This document shows positions 41,819 through 51,276 of a stretch of DNA of 56,821 bases, piece by piece. The notes below the pieces were generated by a model that saw only the letters and a list, made by a program, of their open reading frames with translations, was not told where the DNA came from and did no database searches. How positions within the stretch are numbered: position 1 is the first letter of the stretch; each line of letters begins with the position of its first letter. The translations under genes and the position numbers were made by a program. This stretch comes from CAZEIW01 sp964512305 (GTDB lineage Bacteria > Pseudomonadota > Gammaproteobacteria > Burkholderiales > Burkholderiaceae_F). The DNA lies in contig CAZEIW010000014.1 of the NCBI GenBank assembly GCA_964512305.1, positions 1-56,821 on the forward strand, read 5' to 3'.

Positions 41819-42241
41819 ATGCCTCTGGAACGGCTGACGCAAACGCTCGATTTTCAGGCCACCGCGCTCGCGCTGCGGGCCGAACGCGGCCGCGTCCTGG
41901 CATCGAACATCGCCAACGCCGACACGCCCAACTACAAGGCGCGCGACTTCGACTTCCGCCAGGCCATGGCGGCGGCGACCGCGCAGACCACCGGCGCCGC
42001 GCCGCAGCCGGTCGCGCCGGCGCTGACCGATCCGGCCCACCTCGGTGGCGCCGCCGGCTCCGCCCCGGCCGGCGAGACCCTGCAGTACCGGGCGCCGCTG
42101 CAGGCCGCGGTCGACGGCAACACGGTCGACCTCGACGTCGAGCGCGCGGGCTTCGCCGAGAACTCGGTGCGCTACGAGGCCACGCTTCGCTTCCTCAACG
42201 GCCAGATCAGGCTGTTGATGAGCGCCATCAATGGGCAATAG
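41819..42241 (+). CDS. flgB: Flagellar proximal rod protein FlgB
   Basis: 140 residues. The rod-family signature is RGRVLASNIANADTPNYKAR near the N-terminus, and the C-terminus has NSVRYEATLRFLNGQIRLLM. The middle is an Ala/Pro-rich insertion. FlgB is the most proximal rod subunit and contacts FliE. It opens the plus-strand flgB-flgL run. Confidence 0.96.
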   Translation: MPLERLTQTLDFQATALALRAERGRVLASNIANADTPNYKARDFDFRQAMAAATAQTTGAAPQPVAPALTDPAHLGGAAGSAPAGETLQYRAPLQAAVDGNTVDLDVERAGFAENSVRYEATLRFLNGQIRLLMSAINGQ

Positions 42242-42288
42242 GGGCCGCGGCACGGAGCGCGGCCGGTAGCACGGAAGGAAGGCACGAC

Positions 42289-42696
42289 ATGTCCCTGTTC
42301 AAGATCTTCGACGTCGCGAGCTCGGCCGTATCGGCGCAGAGCCAGCGCCTGAACGTGGTCGCGAGCAACCTCGCGAACGCCGAATCGGTCGCCGGCCCCG
42401 ACGGCAAGCCCTACAAGGCGCGCGAGGTCGTGTTCCAGACCCAGATGTTCGGCGCCGATCCGGCGTCGGCGGGCGTGCGCGTCGCGCAGGTGGTCGAGGA
42501 CAACTCGGCGCCGCGCAAGGTCCACGACCCGCAGAACCCGGCCGCGGACTCGGAGGGTTACGTCACCCTGCCCAACGTCAACGTGGTCGAGGAGATGGTC
42601 AACATGATCTCGGCGTCGCGCGGCTACCAGACCAACGTCGACGTGATGAACACCGCCAAGAGCCTGCTGCAGAAGGCCCTGCAGCTGGGTTCGTAA
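42289..42696 (+). CDS. flgC: Flagellar proximal rod protein FlgC
   Basis: 135 residues. Family marks are SLFKIFDVASSAVSAQSQRL, VVASNLANAESVAGPDGKPY and VNVVEEMVNMISASRGYQTN. GAAGGAAGG precedes ATG 42289. FlgC stacks on FlgB in the rod. The longer open frame upstream belongs to flgB in another phase. Confidence 0.97.
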   Translation: MSLFKIFDVASSAVSAQSQRLNVVASNLANAESVAGPDGKPYKAREVVFQTQMFGADPASAGVRVAQVVEDNSAPRKVHDPQNPAADSEGYVTLPNVNVVEEMVNMISASRGYQTNVDVMNTAKSLLQKALQLGS

Positions 42697-42706
42697 GGGG
42701 AATCGA

Positions 42707-43423
42707 ATGACGATCGCTACGACACCCACCCAGAACTCCACCACCGGCCTGCTGCCGGCCGGCACCACGGCCGCATCGGCCGGCACGGGGGCGGCATCGA
42801 CCAACCCGACGGCGACTTCGCCGCAGGACCTGTCGAAGACCTTCCTGTCGCTGCTGGTGGCGCAGCTGAACAACCAGGACCCGCTGAACCCGGTCGACAA
42901 CTCGCAGATCACGTCGCAGATGGCGCAGATCAGCACGGTGACCGGCATCAACAACATGAACGCCAGCATCTCGCAGCTGATGAGCCAGTTCCAGCAGAGC
43001 GAGGCGATCCAGGCCGCTCAGCTCAACGGCCATTCGGTGATGGTCGCGGGCTCCGGCATCACGCTCGGCTCCGGGACCAACGCGGGCGCCGTCGGCGCCT
43101 TCGACGTCGCCTCGGCTGCCGACACCGTGACGGTGCAGATCAAGGACGCCAACGGCGCGACCGTGCGGCAGATCCAGCTCGGCTCGCAGGGCGCCGGCCT
43201 GCACGACTTCGCCTGGGACGGCATGACAGACGCCGGCGCACAGGCGGCGGCGGGCACCTACACGTTCTCGGTGGCCGCAAGCGCGGGCGGCAACGCGGTG
43301 ACGGCCAACACCTATGGTGCGCAACAGGTGGTCGGCGTGGCGCCGCAGGCCGACGGCACGACCCAGCTGGTGCTGGGCGACGGCAGCCAGGTCGCCTACA
43401 GCGCGGTGAAACAGATCTTGTAA
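42707..43423 (+). CDS. flgD: Hook cap / hook assembly scaffold FlgD
   Basis: 238 residues. The N-terminal export and cap part has LSKTFLSLLVAQLNNQDPLN and ITSQMAQISTVTGINNMNAS. The C-terminal Ig-like/tudor part has VTVQIKDANGATVRQIQLGS and FAWDGMTDAGAQAAAGTYTF (the FlgD_ig 'W.G.d..G' motif). FlgD caps the growing hook and is discarded when the hook is complete. It starts 10 nt after flgC. Confidence 0.96.
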   Translation: MTIATTPTQNSTTGLLPAGTTAASAGTGAASTNPTATSPQDLSKTFLSLLVAQLNNQDPLNPVDNSQITSQMAQISTVTGINNMNASISQLMSQFQQSEAIQAAQLNGHSVMVAGSGITLGSGTNAGAVGAFDVASAADTVTVQIKDANGATVRQIQLGSQGAGLHDFAWDGMTDAGAQAAAGTYTFSVAASAGGNAVTANTYGAQQVVGVAPQADGTTQLVLGDGSQVAYSAVKQIL

Positions 43424-43438
43424 GCAACGGAGATACGA

Positions 43439-44674
43439 ATGGGATTCCAGCAGGCACTGTCCGGACTGAATGCGGCGTCGCAGAACCTCGACGCGATCGG
43501 CAACAACATCGCCAACGCGTCGACCGTCGGGTTCAAGATCGGGCAGGCGCAGTTCGCCGACGTCTACGCGTCGTCGCTGGCAGGCGGCAGCGGCACCCAG
43601 ATCGGGATCGGGACGAGGCTCGCCGCGGTGTCGCCGGAGTTCACGCAGGGCAACATCCAGACCACGGGCAACCCGCTCGACATGGCGATCAACGGCTCGG
43701 GCTTCTTCCGGATGTCGACCGGCGGCGTGATCACCTACACGCGCGACGGCGAATTCTCGCTCGACAAGAACGGCTTCATCGTCGGCAACAGCGGCGCCAA
43801 GGTCACCGGCTATCCCGCCGATGCCAGCGGCAACATCAGCTCGGCACCCCCCCAGCCGCTGATGCTGACGCTGGCGCCGCTTGCGCCCAAGCCCACGTCG
43901 GCCGCGAGCCTGTCGCTGAACCTGAACGCCAACGGGGCGGTCCCGGCGAACGCGTTCAGCATGACCGATACGAGCACGTTCGACTCGTCGACCTCGATGA
44001 CCGTGTACGACTCGCAGGGCAACGGGCAGACGCTGACCACCTACTATGTCAAGACCGCGGCCGACGCCTGGGACGTCTACGCCTCGACGACGCCACCGAG
44101 CGGCACGCCGACGGTCCTCAACGGCGGAGCCAAGATCGGCTCGCTGGCGTTCAACGCGTCAGGCGCGCTGGCAGCCGACGTCAACATGAACGTCTCGATC
44201 CCGATCGCAAGCGGGGCGACCAATCCCCTCGCGTTCACGCTGACCTACCCCGCCGCGTCGACCAGCCAGTACGGGGTGGGCTTCGCGGTCAGCAAGAATT
44301 CCCAGGACGGCTACACGACCGGACAGCTGGCCGGGTACGCGATCGCCTCCGACGGCACCATTTCCGGCCAGTACACCAACGGCCAGACGCGCGTCGAGGG
44401 CCAGGTCGCCCTGGCGGGCTTCATCAACCCGCAGGGGCTGGTGGCCCAGGGCAACAATCAGTGGTCCGAAAGCTCGGCGTCGGGCCAGCCGGTCGTCGGA
44501 GCGCCCGGCGTCGGCAACAACGGGCTCGTGCAGTCGGGCGCGCTGGAGCAGTCGAACACCGACGTGACGCAGCAGCTGGTCGACATGATCACCGCGCAGC
44601 GCGTCTACCAGGCCAATGCGGAGACGGTCAAGACGGAAGACCAGGTGCAGCAGACGCTGCTGAACCTGCGCTGA
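43439..44674 (+). CDS. flgE: Flagellar hook protein FlgE
   Basis: 411 residues. It opens MGFQQALSGLNAASQNLDAI with GNNIANASTVGFK, and closes with QLVDMITAQRVYQANAETVK and QVQQTLLNLR, all typical. The central domain has DMAINGSGFFRMSTGG and ITYTRDGEFSLDKNGFIV. FlgE builds the hook, whose length FliK sets. GGAG is 8 nt upstream of the ATG. Confidence 0.97.
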   Translation: MGFQQALSGLNAASQNLDAIGNNIANASTVGFKIGQAQFADVYASSLAGGSGTQIGIGTRLAAVSPEFTQGNIQTTGNPLDMAINGSGFFRMSTGGVITYTRDGEFSLDKNGFIVGNSGAKVTGYPADASGNISSAPPQPLMLTLAPLAPKPTSAASLSLNLNANGAVPANAFSMTDTSTFDSSTSMTVYDSQGNGQTLTTYYVKTAADAWDVYASTTPPSGTPTVLNGGAKIGSLAFNASGALAADVNMNVSIPIASGATNPLAFTLTYPAASTSQYGVGFAVSKNSQDGYTTGQLAGYAIASDGTISGQYTNGQTRVEGQVALAGFINPQGLVAQGNNQWSESSASGQPVVGAPGVGNNGLVQSGALEQSNTDVTQQLVDMITAQRVYQANAETVKTEDQVQQTLLNLR

Positions 44675-44711
44675 GCCCGGGCCGACCCACCGCTGATCGC
44701 GACGCCGGACC

Positions 44712-45446
44712 ATGGACCGCCTCATCTACACAGCGATGACCGGTGCGAAGTACCTGCTCGAGCGGCAGGCGACGCTGGCGCACAACCTCGCCAACGCCAG
44801 CACCACGGGTTTCCGCGCCGACACGGTGGCGCTGCGGGCGGTTCCCGCCAACGGCCAGCAGGCCGGCACGCGGGTGTTCACGGTCGAGACGACGACGGGC
44901 TCCGACCTCGGGCACGGGCCGATGCTCGCGACCGGCCGCAACCTCGACGTGGCCGTGCAGGGCGATGGCTGGATCGCGATTCAGGGCAACGACGGCACCG
45001 AGGCGTACACCCGCGACGGCAGCCTGCAGACGGGGCCCGACGGCGTGCTGCAGCTGTCCAACGGCATGCAGGTGCAGGGGACCGGCGGGCCGATCACGCT
45101 GCCCGCCGACGTGCAGTCGGTGACGATCGCGGGCGACGGCACGGTATCGGTGAAGACCGGAAGCTCGAAGACGCCGACCACCGCGGGCCAGCTGAAGCTG
45201 GTCAATCCGCCGCCGCAGGACATGGCCAAGGGCCTCGACGGGATGTTCCGCCTCAAGAGCGGCGATGCGGCCGACGCGGACCCGAACGTCAAGGTCGTCG
45301 ACGCGACGCTCGAGGGCAGCAACGTCAACGTCGTCGAATCGATGGTCGGCATGATCGCCGCGGCGCGCCAGTTCGAGATGCAGATGAAGATGCTCGGCAC
45401 GGCCGAGCAGAACGAGCAGAAGGCGGGTTCCATTCTCGGGCCATGA
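44712..45446 (+). CDS. flgF: Flagellar proximal rod protein FlgF
   Basis: 244 residues. The start MDRLIYTAMTGAKYLLERQA and AHNLANASTTGFRAD are typical of FlgF, as are LDVAVQGDGWIAIQGNDGTE and the C-terminal VNVVESMVGMIAAARQFEMQ. It is a rod subunit between FlgC and FlgG. The gap to flgE is 37 nt and the gap to flgG 106 nt, the largest within the first half of the flg run. Confidence 0.96.
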   Translation: MDRLIYTAMTGAKYLLERQATLAHNLANASTTGFRADTVALRAVPANGQQAGTRVFTVETTTGSDLGHGPMLATGRNLDVAVQGDGWIAIQGNDGTEAYTRDGSLQTGPDGVLQLSNGMQVQGTGGPITLPADVQSVTIAGDGTVSVKTGSSKTPTTAGQLKLVNPPPQDMAKGLDGMFRLKSGDAADADPNVKVVDATLEGSNVNVVESMVGMIAAARQFEMQMKMLGTAEQNEQKAGSILGP

Positions 45447-45552
45447 CCTCGCCCGTGCCCGACCGCGCCGCGACGCGCCCCGATCCGGCCACGGCATGGA
45501 TCGACGGCTGCAAGCCCGCCGGCGCGACCGACATACCACTTACGGAGCCACC

Positions 45553-46335
45553 ATGATCAGGAGTCTCTGGATCGCGAAAACCGGGCTGGATGCGCAGCAG
45601 ACCCAGCTCGACGTGATATCGAACAACCTCGCCAACGTCGGCACCAACGGGTTCAAGCGGGCGCGCGTCGAGTTCGAGGACCTTCTCTACCAGAACCTGC
45701 GACAGGCGGGCGCCAACTCGTCGGCGCAGACGCAGCTGCCGACGGGCCTGCAGATCGGCACCGGGGTGATGCCCGTGGCGACGCCGCGCATCTTCACGCA
45801 GGGCAATCTGCAACAGACCGGCAACCAGTTCGATCTCGCGATCAACGGCGGCGGATTCTTCCAGATCCAGATGCCCGACGGCACCACCGCCTACACGCGC
45901 GACGGCTCGTTCCACGTCGATGCGGCCGGAGCGATGGTCAACAACAGCGGCTTTCCCGTGTCGCCCGCGGTCACGATACCGGCCGCGGCGCAGAGCGTGA
46001 CCATCGGCCAGGACGGAACGGTCAGCGTCACGCTGCCCGGCCAGTCGGCACCGCAGAACGTCGGCACGATCCAGGTGGCGAACTTCGTCAATCCGGCCGG
46101 CCTCGAGGCCCGCGGCCAGAACCTCTATTCCGAGACGGCCGCTTCCGGGACGCCGAGCGCCAACACGCCGGGCACGAACGGCCTGGGCACGCTGCAGCAG
46201 GGGTATGTCGAGACCAGCAACGTGAACGTGGTCGAGGAGCTGGTGTCGATGATCCAGACGCAACGCGCCTACGAGATGAATTCGAAGTCGATCCAGACCT
46301 CGGATCAGATGCTGAGCAAGCTGAGCGAACTGTAG
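45553..46335 (+). CDS. flgG: Flagellar distal rod protein FlgG
   Basis: 260 residues, exactly the usual size. MIRSLWIAKTGLDAQQTQLD, VISNNLANVGTNGFKRARVE, FEDLLYQNLRQAG and VNVVEELVSMIQTQRAYEMN are hallmarks. FlgG forms the distal rod. ATG 45553 is chosen over the in-frame ATG at 45496 because it gives the conserved N-terminus. Confidence 0.97.
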   Translation: MIRSLWIAKTGLDAQQTQLDVISNNLANVGTNGFKRARVEFEDLLYQNLRQAGANSSAQTQLPTGLQIGTGVMPVATPRIFTQGNLQQTGNQFDLAINGGGFFQIQMPDGTTAYTRDGSFHVDAAGAMVNNSGFPVSPAVTIPAAAQSVTIGQDGTVSVTLPGQSAPQNVGTIQVANFVNPAGLEARGQNLYSETAASGTPSANTPGTNGLGTLQQGYVETSNVNVVEELVSMIQTQRAYEMNSKSIQTSDQMLSKLSEL

Positions 46336-46384
46336 CCGGCCGCGCGGCGTTGCCGGCCAGCCGCCGCCGCATGGGGAACCCCAG

Positions 46385-47098
46385 ATGCCATCGAAGATAT
46401 CGAAGAGCGCGCCGAATCGCGCCGGCCGCACGCCCGGCGCGGCCGCGGCGATCGCGGCGGTGCTCGCGCTCGTGGCGTGCGCGGCGCCGCGCGCGCCCGT
46501 CAGGACCGACGGTCCGACCACTGCACGACCGCAGCCGCTGGAGTCGGCCGCGGCGCACCCGACCGGCGGGATCTTCCGCACCGGCGGCAACCTGCTTCTG
46601 TTCGAGGACCGCAAGCCGCGCGCGGTCGGCGACCTGCTGACGATCCAGATCAACGAGAACCTCAACGCGAGCCAGTCCGCGAACTCGAGCTCCGAGAAGA
46701 AGACCAGCGCGACGGTGGCGGTCCCGGGCGTGTCCGGCGTCCTCGGAATGGGGATCAACGGCCTCAAGGCGACCGCGTCCGGCGACAACGCATTCACCGG
46801 CAACGGCGCGACCAACTCCAGCGGCGTGTTCACCGGCACGATCACCGTCACCGTGATCGAAGTGCTCGCCAACGGCAACCTGCGGGTCGCCGGCGAGAAG
46901 CAGATCGGCATCCGCGAGAACTCGGAAACCCTGCGCCTGACCGGCGTCGTCGACCCCGCGCTGATCCAGCCCGGCAATCTCGTGAGCTCGACGCAGGTCG
47001 CCGACGTCCGCCTCGATTACCGCGGCGGCGGCAACATCGAGGAAGCGCAGATCCAGGGTTGGCTCGCGCGCTTCTTCAACTCCTGGCTGCCGTTCTGA
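46385..47098 (+). CDS. flgH: Flagellar L-ring lipoprotein FlgH
   Basis: 237 residues. The lipoprotein signal ends with lipobox LVAC (Cys about 32). The mature protein has GNLLLFEDRKPRAVGDLLTI, QINENLNASQSANSSSEKKT and VDPALIQPGNLVSSTQVADV, then YRGGGNIEEAQIQGWLARFF. FlgH forms the bushing in the outer membrane. Its stop is 1 nt from the flgI start. Confidence 0.97.
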   Translation: MPSKISKSAPNRAGRTPGAAAAIAAVLALVACAAPRAPVRTDGPTTARPQPLESAAAHPTGGIFRTGGNLLLFEDRKPRAVGDLLTIQINENLNASQSANSSSEKKTSATVAVPGVSGVLGMGINGLKATASGDNAFTGNGATNSSGVFTGTITVTVIEVLANGNLRVAGEKQIGIRENSETLRLTGVVDPALIQPGNLVSSTQVADVRLDYRGGGNIEEAQIQGWLARFFNSWLPF

Positions 47099-47099
47099 G

Positions 47100-48284
47100 A
47101 TGCCGAACATGATGCGAAACGGGACACGGAGAATCGAGCCGGCGCTCGCGGCGACGGCTTCGCGCGGCGCGCTTGGCGGCCGGCTGGCCGCGGCGCTGCT
47201 GGGCGCCGCGCTGTTCTCGATGCTGGTGCCGCTGACGGCGCGGGCCGAGCACCTGCGCGACCTCGCGACCGTCCAGGGGGTTCGGCCGAATCCGCTGATC
47301 GGCTACGGACTGGTCGTCGGCCTGGACGGCAGCGGGGACCAGACCACCCAGACGCCTTTCACGATCCAGAGCCTGCAGACGATGCTGACCCAGCTCGGCA
47401 TCACGCTGCCGCCGGGCACCAACCCGCAGCTTCGCAACGTCGCCGCGGTGATGGTGACCGCCACGCTGCCGCCGTTCGCGCAACCCGGGCAGCAGCTCGA
47501 CGTCACGGTATCTTCGCTCGGCAACGCCAAGAGCCTGCGCGGCGGCACGCTGCTGATGACGCCGCTCAAGGGGGCCGACGCCCAGATCTACGCGGTCGCG
47601 CAGGGCAACGTGCTGGTCGGCGGCGCGGGCGCCTCGCAGGGCGGCTCCAAGGTTCAGATCAATCATCTGAGCGCGGGAAGGATCCCGGACGGCGGCACGG
47701 TCGAGCGCGGGGTTCCCAATCCCTTCCTCCAGGGCGACAGCGTGCGTCTGGAGCTCAACACCAGCGATTTCTCGACCGCGAGCGCGGTCACCGACGCGAT
47801 CAACGCGCAACTCGGTGACGGCACCGCGAAGGCCATCGATGCGCGCGTGATCGAGGTCAAGGCGCCGTCCGGCTCGAACGACCGGGTGCGCTTCATGGCC
47901 GAGCTGGAGGGCGTCAGCGTGGTCGAGGTCGAGCCTGTCGCGCGCGTGGTGGTCAATGCGCGCACCGGATCGATCGTGATGAACCGCACGGTCACGCTCG
48001 AGCCGGCGGCGGTCGCGCACGGAAACCTGTCGGTGACCATCACGTCCGCGCCGGTCGTGTCGCAGCCCGGGCCGTTTTCGAGCGGGCAGACCACGGTCAC
48101 CGAGAAGACCGACATCCAGGTGCGGCAGGACGGCGGCAGCCTGATGAAGCTGCCGGCCGCGGTGGACCTGGCCGAGCTGGTCAAGGCGCTGAATTCGCTG
48201 GGGGCCAATCCCGGCGACCTGGTCGCGATCCTGCAGGCGCTGAAGGCGGCCGGTGCCTTGCGCGCCGATCTCGAAGTGATCTGA
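47100..48284 (+). CDS. flgI: Flagellar P-ring protein FlgI
   Basis: 394 residues. A Sec signal peptide ends near LTARA-EHLRD. The mature protein starts with the classic RDLATVQGVRPNPLIGYGLV, GLDGSGDQTTQTPFT and ends with LVKALNSLGANPGDLVAILQ, LKAAGALRADLEVI. FlgI forms the peptidoglycan-level bushing with help from FlgA. A second in-frame ATG four codons on is an alternative start. Confidence 0.97.
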   Translation: MPNMMRNGTRRIEPALAATASRGALGGRLAAALLGAALFSMLVPLTARAEHLRDLATVQGVRPNPLIGYGLVVGLDGSGDQTTQTPFTIQSLQTMLTQLGITLPPGTNPQLRNVAAVMVTATLPPFAQPGQQLDVTVSSLGNAKSLRGGTLLMTPLKGADAQIYAVAQGNVLVGGAGASQGGSKVQINHLSAGRIPDGGTVERGVPNPFLQGDSVRLELNTSDFSTASAVTDAINAQLGDGTAKAIDARVIEVKAPSGSNDRVRFMAELEGVSVVEVEPVARVVVNARTGSIVMNRTVTLEPAAVAHGNLSVTITSAPVVSQPGPFSSGQTTVTEKTDIQVRQDGGSLMKLPAAVDLAELVKALNSLGANPGDLVAILQALKAAGALRADLEVI

Positions 48285-48324
48285 GCCGACGCGGACGGCC
48301 GGCTGCCCACCCGACGAGCGCGCG

Positions 48325-49212
48325 ATGACGACCGATCCCGCAACGCAGACCGGAGCTGCCCTCAACGGCCTGGCTGCCGACGCGCGCTCGCTCGAGAAGC
48401 TCAAGCGCGCGGCGCGCGACGATCCGCGCACCGCGGTCAAGCAGGTTGCGACGCAATTCGAGGCTCTGTTCATGCAGATGGTGCTCAAGAGCATGCGCGA
48501 GGCCTCGCCGAAGTCCGGCCTGTTCGACTCCTCCGAACAGGACATGTATACGGGCATGCTCGACCAGCAGCTGTCGCAGCAGGTGGCCACCGGCGGGACC
48601 GGGCTGTCCGACGTCATCGCGCGCCAGCTGAGCCGCAACCTGCCGCCCGCCGCTGCGCCGGCAGCCGCAGGACCGGCGCCGGCCGGCGCCGGCGCTCCAC
48701 CGGCCCCGGCCGCGGCGGCTGGCGTCACGGCGGGGGTCACGACAACCCAGCAGGCATTCGTCTCGACCCACCTGCAGGACGCGCTGTCGGCGCAACGCGC
48801 CAGCGGCGTGCCGGCCCGGTTCATTCTCGGCCAGGCAGCCCTCGAGTCCGGCTGGGGCGAACGCGAGATACGCACGGCCGACGGCCGGCCGAGCCACAAC
48901 CTGTTCGGGATCAAGGCCGGCCCGGACTGGAAGGGAGCCACCGCGCAGGTGGTGACCACCGAATACGAGGGCGGCGTCGCGCGCAAGACGGTCCAGACGT
49001 TCCGTGCCTACGACAGCTACGCATCGGCGTTCTCGGACTGGGCGGCGACGATCGCCGGCAACCCCCGCTACGCCGCAGTGCGGCAGGCGGGTGCCAGCGC
49101 CGAGGGGTTCGCGGCCGGGCTGCAGCGCGCCGGCTACGCGACCGATCCCGCGTACGGGTCCAAGCTGATCGACATGATCCATGCCGCCGCGGCGCTGCGC
49201 GGCACCGCGTGA
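48325..49212 (+). CDS. flgJ: Rod cap / peptidoglycan hydrolase FlgJ
   Basis: 295 residues with both domains of the enterobacterial type. The N-terminal rod-binding part has AVKQVATQFEALFMQMVLKS, and SSEQDMYTGMLDQQLSQQVA. An Ala/Pro linker (about 108-140) follows. The C-terminal glucosaminidase domain has ILGQAALESGWGEREIRTAD (catalytic Glu in ALESGWGE) and NLFGIKAGPDWKGATAQVVT. FlgJ opens the cell wall for the growing rod. Confidence 0.96.
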   Translation: MTTDPATQTGAALNGLAADARSLEKLKRAARDDPRTAVKQVATQFEALFMQMVLKSMREASPKSGLFDSSEQDMYTGMLDQQLSQQVATGGTGLSDVIARQLSRNLPPAAAPAAAGPAPAGAGAPPAPAAAAGVTAGVTTTQQAFVSTHLQDALSAQRASGVPARFILGQAALESGWGEREIRTADGRPSHNLFGIKAGPDWKGATAQVVTTEYEGGVARKTVQTFRAYDSYASAFSDWAATIAGNPRYAAVRQAGASAEGFAAGLQRAGYATDPAYGSKLIDMIHAAAALRGTA

Positions 49213-49238
49213 ATCCGGTACCGGTGGATCGGGGGGCC

Positions 49239-49265
49239 TCAAGTATGGACGGCGGGCGTCGAAAC
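49239..49265 (+). promoter_or_regulatory. FliA promoter candidate for flgKL
   Basis: TCAAGTAT, 11 nt, GTCGAAAC. The -35 matches 6 of 8, the -10 5 of 8 positions, with exact spacing, 26 nt before the flgK ATG. In enterics flgKL also has a class 3 promoter. Confidence 0.5.
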
Positions 49266-49291
49266 GTGGAATCAGGGCAGGAAGAATCGGC

Positions 49292-51187
49292 ATGAGCAGC
49301 GGCCTTCTATCGATCGGTTCGAGCGCGCTGAACGCCGCCTACACGGCGCTGCGCACGACCGGCAACAACATCGCGAACGTCAACACCCCTGGCTACTCGA
49401 GGCAGGTGGTCGACCTCAGCGCGCAGGTCGAGACCAACATCGGCGGCAACTACCTGGGCAGCGGCGTCGCGGTGGATTCGGTCAAGCGCGTCTACAGCGA
49501 CTTCCTCGCGCAGCAGACCAATCTTGCCCAGGCGATGTCGAGCCAGGCCGACACGCGCTCGCAGATGCTGACCCAGGTCGACAACCTGTTCGCCGATCCG
49601 ACGACCGGGCTGGGCGTCGCGGTCGACCAATTCTTCAGCCAGGTCCAGGCCGTCACCCAGCAGCCCGGCGACGCCGCGGCGCGCCAGGCGATGCTGTCGT
49701 CGGCGCAGCAACTGGCGGGCCGCTTCAACGACATCTCCGGCCAGTTGCAGCAGATGAGCAACAGCGCCGACCTGCAGATGAACCAGGCGGTCTCGACGGT
49801 CAACACCACCGTTTCCCAGATCGCGGCGCTGAACGATCAGATCGCGCTCGCCAGCGCCGGGGGCGCGACGCCCAACGGCCTGCTGGACCAGCGCGGCCAG
49901 CTGATCCAGACGCTGAACCAGTCGATCGGCGTCACGGCCGTCGCGCAGAGCAACGGGGCGATCAACCTGTTCCTCGCCAATGGCCAGCCGCTCGTGATCG
50001 GCGATCAGGTCACGAAGCTCGCGACCGGCGTCGACCCGAACGATCCGCAGCAGATCCAGGTCGGCACCGCCGTCGGAAAGACGATCGTCCCGCTCGACCC
50101 CAACAATTCGGGTGGGGGCGCCGTCGGCGCGCTGCTTCAGTTCCGGGCACAGGACCTGCCCGCGGTCGAGAACCAGATCGGGCGCCTCGCGGTGACGCTG
50201 TCGTCGCAGTTCAACGCGCAGCATTCCCTCGGCCAGGACCAAAACGGAGCTCCGGGCGGCAACTTCTTCTCGGCGCCGTCGATCGCCGTCGTTCCCGCGG
50301 CGTCGAATCCCGACTCGGCGACGGTGTCGCTTTCCGCAACCTACAGCGACACGACCCAGCTGCAGGCCTCCGACTACCGGCTGGCGGTCACCGCCGGCGG
50401 TTACCAGCTGACGCGCCTGTCCGACGGCACGACCCGTACGCTTCCGTCGCTTCCCGCAACCGTCGACGGCATGACCCTGAGCTTCAGCGCGGCGCCCGCG
50501 AAGGGCGACGTGTTCACGATCGAGCCCGTGCGCAACGGAGCGGCCGCCTTCTCGGTCGCGATCACGCAGATCTCGCAGATCGCCGCCGCCAGCCCGTTGC
50601 AGGCGACGGCCCCGTCGACGAACCAGGGGACCCTCGCGGTCGGCAACCTGACGCTGCAGCCCCCGCCGTCCAACCCGAACCTGCTGCAGCCGGTGGCGCT
50701 GAATTTCACCAGTCCCACCCAGTTCACCTACACCGCGGGCGGAACGACCTCGCCGGTCCAGACCTACACGCCCGGGCAACCGATCCAGGTCAACGGCTGG
50801 AGCCTGACGCTGACCGGCACCCCTGCCGTCGGCGACCAGGTCAACGTCTCGGCGAGCGGCAGCGGGTCCGGGGACAACCGCAACGCGCTGCAGCTGGCGC
50901 AGCTGCAGCAGCTGCCGCTGCTCAATGGCGTGCAGCTCGGCAGCGCGTATTCGGCCGTGATCGCCCAGGTGGGCGCGCTGGCGGCTTCGGCGCAGACCGA
51001 CCAGCAGTCGAGGCAGACGATGCTGCAGGACGCGGTCAGCGCGCAGAGCTCGGTATCGGGGGTCAACCTGGACCAGGAAGCGGCCCAGCTGCTGCAATAC
51101 CAGCAGCAGTACCAGGCGGCGGCCAAGCTGATCCAGACCGCGTCGAACATGTTCGACGCGATCCTGCAGGTCGCGGCGGCCGCCTGA
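49292..51187 (+). CDS. flgK: Hook-filament junction protein FlgK (HAP1)
   Basis: 631 residues. The N-terminus SSGLLSIGSSALNAAYTALR, TTGNNIANVNTPGYSRQVVD and the C-terminus VSGVNLDQEAAQLLQYQQQY, QAAAKLIQTASNMFDAIL are typical. The central part holds variable domains with many Pro/Asn/Thr. FlgK sits between hook and FlgL and is chaperoned by FlgN. ATG 49292 follows GGCAGGAAG. Confidence 0.97.
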   Translation: MSSGLLSIGSSALNAAYTALRTTGNNIANVNTPGYSRQVVDLSAQVETNIGGNYLGSGVAVDSVKRVYSDFLAQQTNLAQAMSSQADTRSQMLTQVDNLFADPTTGLGVAVDQFFSQVQAVTQQPGDAAARQAMLSSAQQLAGRFNDISGQLQQMSNSADLQMNQAVSTVNTTVSQIAALNDQIALASAGGATPNGLLDQRGQLIQTLNQSIGVTAVAQSNGAINLFLANGQPLVIGDQVTKLATGVDPNDPQQIQVGTAVGKTIVPLDPNNSGGGAVGALLQFRAQDLPAVENQIGRLAVTLSSQFNAQHSLGQDQNGAPGGNFFSAPSIAVVPAASNPDSATVSLSATYSDTTQLQASDYRLAVTAGGYQLTRLSDGTTRTLPSLPATVDGMTLSFSAAPAKGDVFTIEPVRNGAAAFSVAITQISQIAAASPLQATAPSTNQGTLAVGNLTLQPPPSNPNLLQPVALNFTSPTQFTYTAGGTTSPVQTYTPGQPIQVNGWSLTLTGTPAVGDQVNVSASGSGSGDNRNALQLAQLQQLPLLNGVQLGSAYSAVIAQVGALAASAQTDQQSRQTMLQDAVSAQSSVSGVNLDQEAAQLLQYQQQYQAAAKLIQTASNMFDAILQVAAAA

Positions 51188-51276
51188 GGTCAGCCGGAAA
51201 CGTCCGCCGGAAACCGTCCCGGAAAACCGCGCCTCCGACAACCGCACCCGAACGCCTGCCGAACCCGGAACCGACC

